A program made the translations under genes and the position numbers. From positions 1-40,425 of the forward strand of contig UQQF01000016.1 in assembly GCA_900543085.1 (NCBI GenBank): a DNA stretch of 40,425 nucleotides, read 5' to 3'. Source of the DNA: an uncultured Eubacteriales bacterium. Lineage in GTDB: Bacteria; Bacillota; Clostridia; Oscillospirales; Oscillospiraceae. This document shows positions 38,755-40,425 of the stretch, piece by piece (the first letter of the stretch is position 1; every line of letters begins with the position of its first letter). The notes beneath the pieces were generated by a model. The model worked only from the letters and a program-made list of their open reading frames with translations. It searched no databases and was not told the origin of the DNA.

Positions 38755-40212
38755 TCATATCAGCTCAATTCCGTGGGTGAGGAAGTCGATCACCCTCTCG
38801 CCGCGGAGGGCATATTCATCGGGCAGGTTCTCAAGATGGTCGTAAAACTCGTTCATCGCATCTATCAGGCGCGTGGAGGTGAAGGCATAGGTGGGCGGCT
38901 CCGGCTCGCCGCGCTTGGACAGTCCCCTGGCAAACACGGCTCCGTCGCTCAGGTAGACGCTTATTCCCAAATCGCTGCGCCGCATTATGGGGTTGTCGTC
39001 CTCTATGATGGTCAGACTCAGCCCCTGCTCGGTCTTGAGGGCCTCTATCAGCCCGCGCAGATGGCGTATGCGCTCCGACTTGGTCAGCGTGAAGGTGCGG
39101 TCAAAGAGCGTTATCGCGCCGTCGTACAGGTAGCTCATCATGGCCGACTTGTAGATTACCGCGCGCCTCGGCAGTGTGAAGGTCTTTTCTGTAAAGCCGA
39201 CGCTCCACTCCTGACCGCGCGACGGGCGCATGTGCGTCTCCGCTATCTCATGAAGCGTGCCCGGCTCCATGCTTATCGGGTGCATGGTTGCCAGCAGATA
39301 GCGGAAGGAGCCGTGCATGAGGTAGTTCATATAATACTGCGACGCATACAGCTCCGCGTTCGTGCGCCGCTCTATCAGCGCCCGGCGTGTGCGCACATAG
39401 TTGGACATGCCCAGATACAGTTCATTGACCAGGTCGCGCTGGCGTGTAATCACCATGTACGGGGAGTTTGAAAACGGCACGTTCAGCCACTGTGAGTATA
39501 TCCCGTCCCTGATTATCATTGCCGCGCTGCGCTCGGCGAAGCTCTCTTTTATCTCGTAGAAGTCATAGTGCAGGTCGTCCGGGTCGCGGCTGAGGAAGAA
39601 GCACACCGTGCGGCAATACTCGTCCACGTGCCGGCGCAGGTTCTCAAAGTGTATGAACTGGCTGATGTGTATAGGTCTCTCGCTCGGCACCTCGCGCCGC
39701 AGTACGTCGAAGAACTCGCGGTCACGGTTGGTCAGATAGTGCAGCGGCGTGAGCGTGAACATCTCCAGCGCCCCTGTCGTGCCGTCCCGGCCCACGTCCC
39801 TGGCCGCGGAGGCGATAAGCTCCCAGGTGTGCTCGCTGTCCAGGCCGCGGACTATCTCGCAATTCCCGCCGAACGTCCTCTCGCCCCTCGCGGCTCCGGA
39901 GCCGCTTTGAGCCGAGTACGCCTCGCTCAGCAGCCGGGTCAGCGCATCTATCAGGGCGGCGTGAGAGGAATACGTCTCGTCCTCGAGCGAGTACCGCCGC
40001 CGCAGCTCGTCAAGCTGGGGCTGGGCGCTGTTGGAGACGAAAAACCTGGCTATACTGCGCAGCAAGTCCTCGTTGTTCTTCAGTGAGGGCAGCTTTACCC
40101 CATTGACCCAGCGGCTGATATACGACGTGTCGTACCCCAGGGCGCTGGCCATATGTCCGCTTTTGAGGTGCGTGATATATAAAAGCTCACGCAGAAGTTC
40201 TGCAAATTCCAT
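38755..40212 (-). CDS. Large XRE-type helix-turn-helix regulator
   Basis: 485 residues from ATG 40212 (MEFAELLRELLYI), with GGGGG spaced 7 nt; the longer frame to 40242 has no ribosome binding site. The first 60 residues form a Cro/C1-type HTH (SGHMASALGYDTSYISRWVNGVKLPS). The remaining 420 residues are unlike any sensor domain I can name. They are rich in aromatic and charged residues, with no membrane segment, and could bind a ligand or partner. Two inverted repeats upstream (40246-40261 and 40265-40289) are candidate autoregulatory sites. Confidence 0.8.
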   Translation of the reverse strand: MEFAELLRELLYITHLKSGHMASALGYDTSYISRWVNGVKLPSLKNNEDLLRSIARFFVSNSAQPQLDELRRRYSLEDETYSSHAALIDALTRLLSEAYSAQSGSGAARGERTFGGNCEIVRGLDSEHTWELIASAARDVGRDGTTGALEMFTLTPLHYLTNRDREFFDVLRREVPSERPIHISQFIHFENLRRHVDEYCRTVCFFLSRDPDDLHYDFYEIKESFAERSAAMIIRDGIYSQWLNVPFSNSPYMVITRQRDLVNELYLGMSNYVRTRRALIERRTNAELYASQYYMNYLMHGSFRYLLATMHPISMEPGTLHEIAETHMRPSRGQEWSVGFTEKTFTLPRRAVIYKSAMMSYLYDGAITLFDRTFTLTKSERIRHLRGLIEALKTEQGLSLTIIEDDNPIMRRSDLGISVYLSDGAVFARGLSKRGEPEPPTYAFTSTRLIDAMNEFYDHLENLPDEYALRGERVIDFLTHGIELI

Positions 40213-40245
40213 TGCTCGCCCCCCTTTACTCCACGATAACACTTA

Positions 40246-40289
40246 TTGCCCAAAAAGGCAACAACAATTCAAGCAAGTTGTCTGAATTG
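40246..40289. promoter_or_regulatory. Inverted repeats upstream of the XRE-type gene
   Basis: TTGCC-N6-GGCAA (40246-40261) and CAATTCA-N11-TGAATTG (40265-40289) lie 34-77 bp upstream of the start codon. The first would sit within a possible TTGTTG-N17-TGTTAT promoter on the minus strand. Confidence 0.4.
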
Positions 40290-40293
40290 AAAC

Positions 40294-40321
40294 GCACCCG
40301 GACGCATATGCGTCCGGGTGC
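40294..40321 (-). terminator. Palindromic terminator after the SDR gene
   Basis: A 28-bp perfect palindrome centred on GCATATGC, followed by GTTTCAATTC on the minus strand. The T-run is weak. A second hairpin, CTGTGTCC/GGACACAG (40338-40355), lies between it and the SDR stop. Confidence 0.6.
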
Positions 40322-40366
40322 TTCCATATGAGAGGGACTGTGTCCACGGACACAGAAAACATGGGC

Positions 40367-40425
40367 TTAGTGGCAGGTATGCCAGCCGCCGTCGACGGGG
40401 ATGCAGCAGCCGTTGATGTACTTGG
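40367..40425 (-). CDS. Short-chain dehydrogenase/reductase, C-terminal end (partial)
   Basis: The minus-strand frame enters from the right edge and ends at TAA 40367. The visible 18 residues, KYINGCCIPVDGGWHTCH, match the typical SDR C-terminus (Y-I-N/T-G-x-x-I-x-V-DGG). Most of the gene lies outside the window, so the substrate and full length are unknown. Confidence 0.65.
   Translation of the reverse strand, partial: KYINGCCIPVDGGWHTCH

Overview
The window reads as a chromosomal segment of a GC-rich member of the class Clostridia (Bacillota), probably a gut Oscillospirales or Christensenellales relative. The basis is AGGAGG-type ribosome binding sites throughout, sigma-A promoters, a Spo0A C-terminal-domain gene, the clostridial single-chain PurL and the clostridial style of purine operon. 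The placement is an inference; there is no rRNA or other marker here.

Positions 1-14605 look like accessory DNA of moderate GC. It opens with a broken esterase remnant (1-562). A minus-strand transport locus follows: two ABC half-transporters (630-4118, the second frameshifted), an MptD-type ECF substrate component, and a single protein that fuses two ECF ATPases to the transmembrane component (4769-6931). Upstream lie a TetR regulator with its own operator-overlapped promoter (7019-7627) and a four-gene cassette (7646-10457): two related small membrane proteins, a membrane-anchored methyltransferase and an alpha/beta hydrolase. A 16-bp inverted repeat, GTTAG-N6-CTAAC, sits before both the ECF gene and the cassette, which suggests shared control. 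Next come a zinc-ribbon protein (10775-11800), an HxlR regulator divergent from a flavin reductase, and two adjacent radical-SAM genes of the type seen as mobile pairs, the second with a one-base frameshift.

Positions 14863-23083 are GC-rich and look like resident chromosome. They hold a TudS/DUF523-like Fe-S protein, a possible structured RNA before a free-standing Spo0A DNA-binding-domain protein, and a FadR-type regulator followed by a TRAP transporter (dctP-dctQ-dctM), a split transketolase and a Gfo/Idh/MocA dehydrogenase. A perfect TNGTNNNACNA-type operator lies at the TRAP promoter. Together these suggest regulated uptake and breakdown of a sugar acid or another carboxylate.

Positions 23146-34515 are a minus-strand de novo purine operon, transcribed purE-purC-purF-purM-purN-purO-like-AICAR formyltransferase-purD-purL, with very short spacings or overlaps. 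Bifunctional PurH is replaced by a separate formyltransferase and an archaeal-type IMP cyclohydrolase. The operon leader carries a 30-codon ORF with a strong ribosome binding site, then a hairpin and T-run directly before purE, which looks like attenuation.

Positions 34639-40425 hold a plus-strand aminotransferase and ornithine-cyclodeaminase-family pair behind a multi-helix leader, a hypothetical gene translationally coupled to a 21-codon mini-ORF, aldose 1-epimerase, a large XRE-type regulator and the 3' end of a short-chain dehydrogenase. I saw no tRNA, rRNA, CRISPR array, integrase or transposase.
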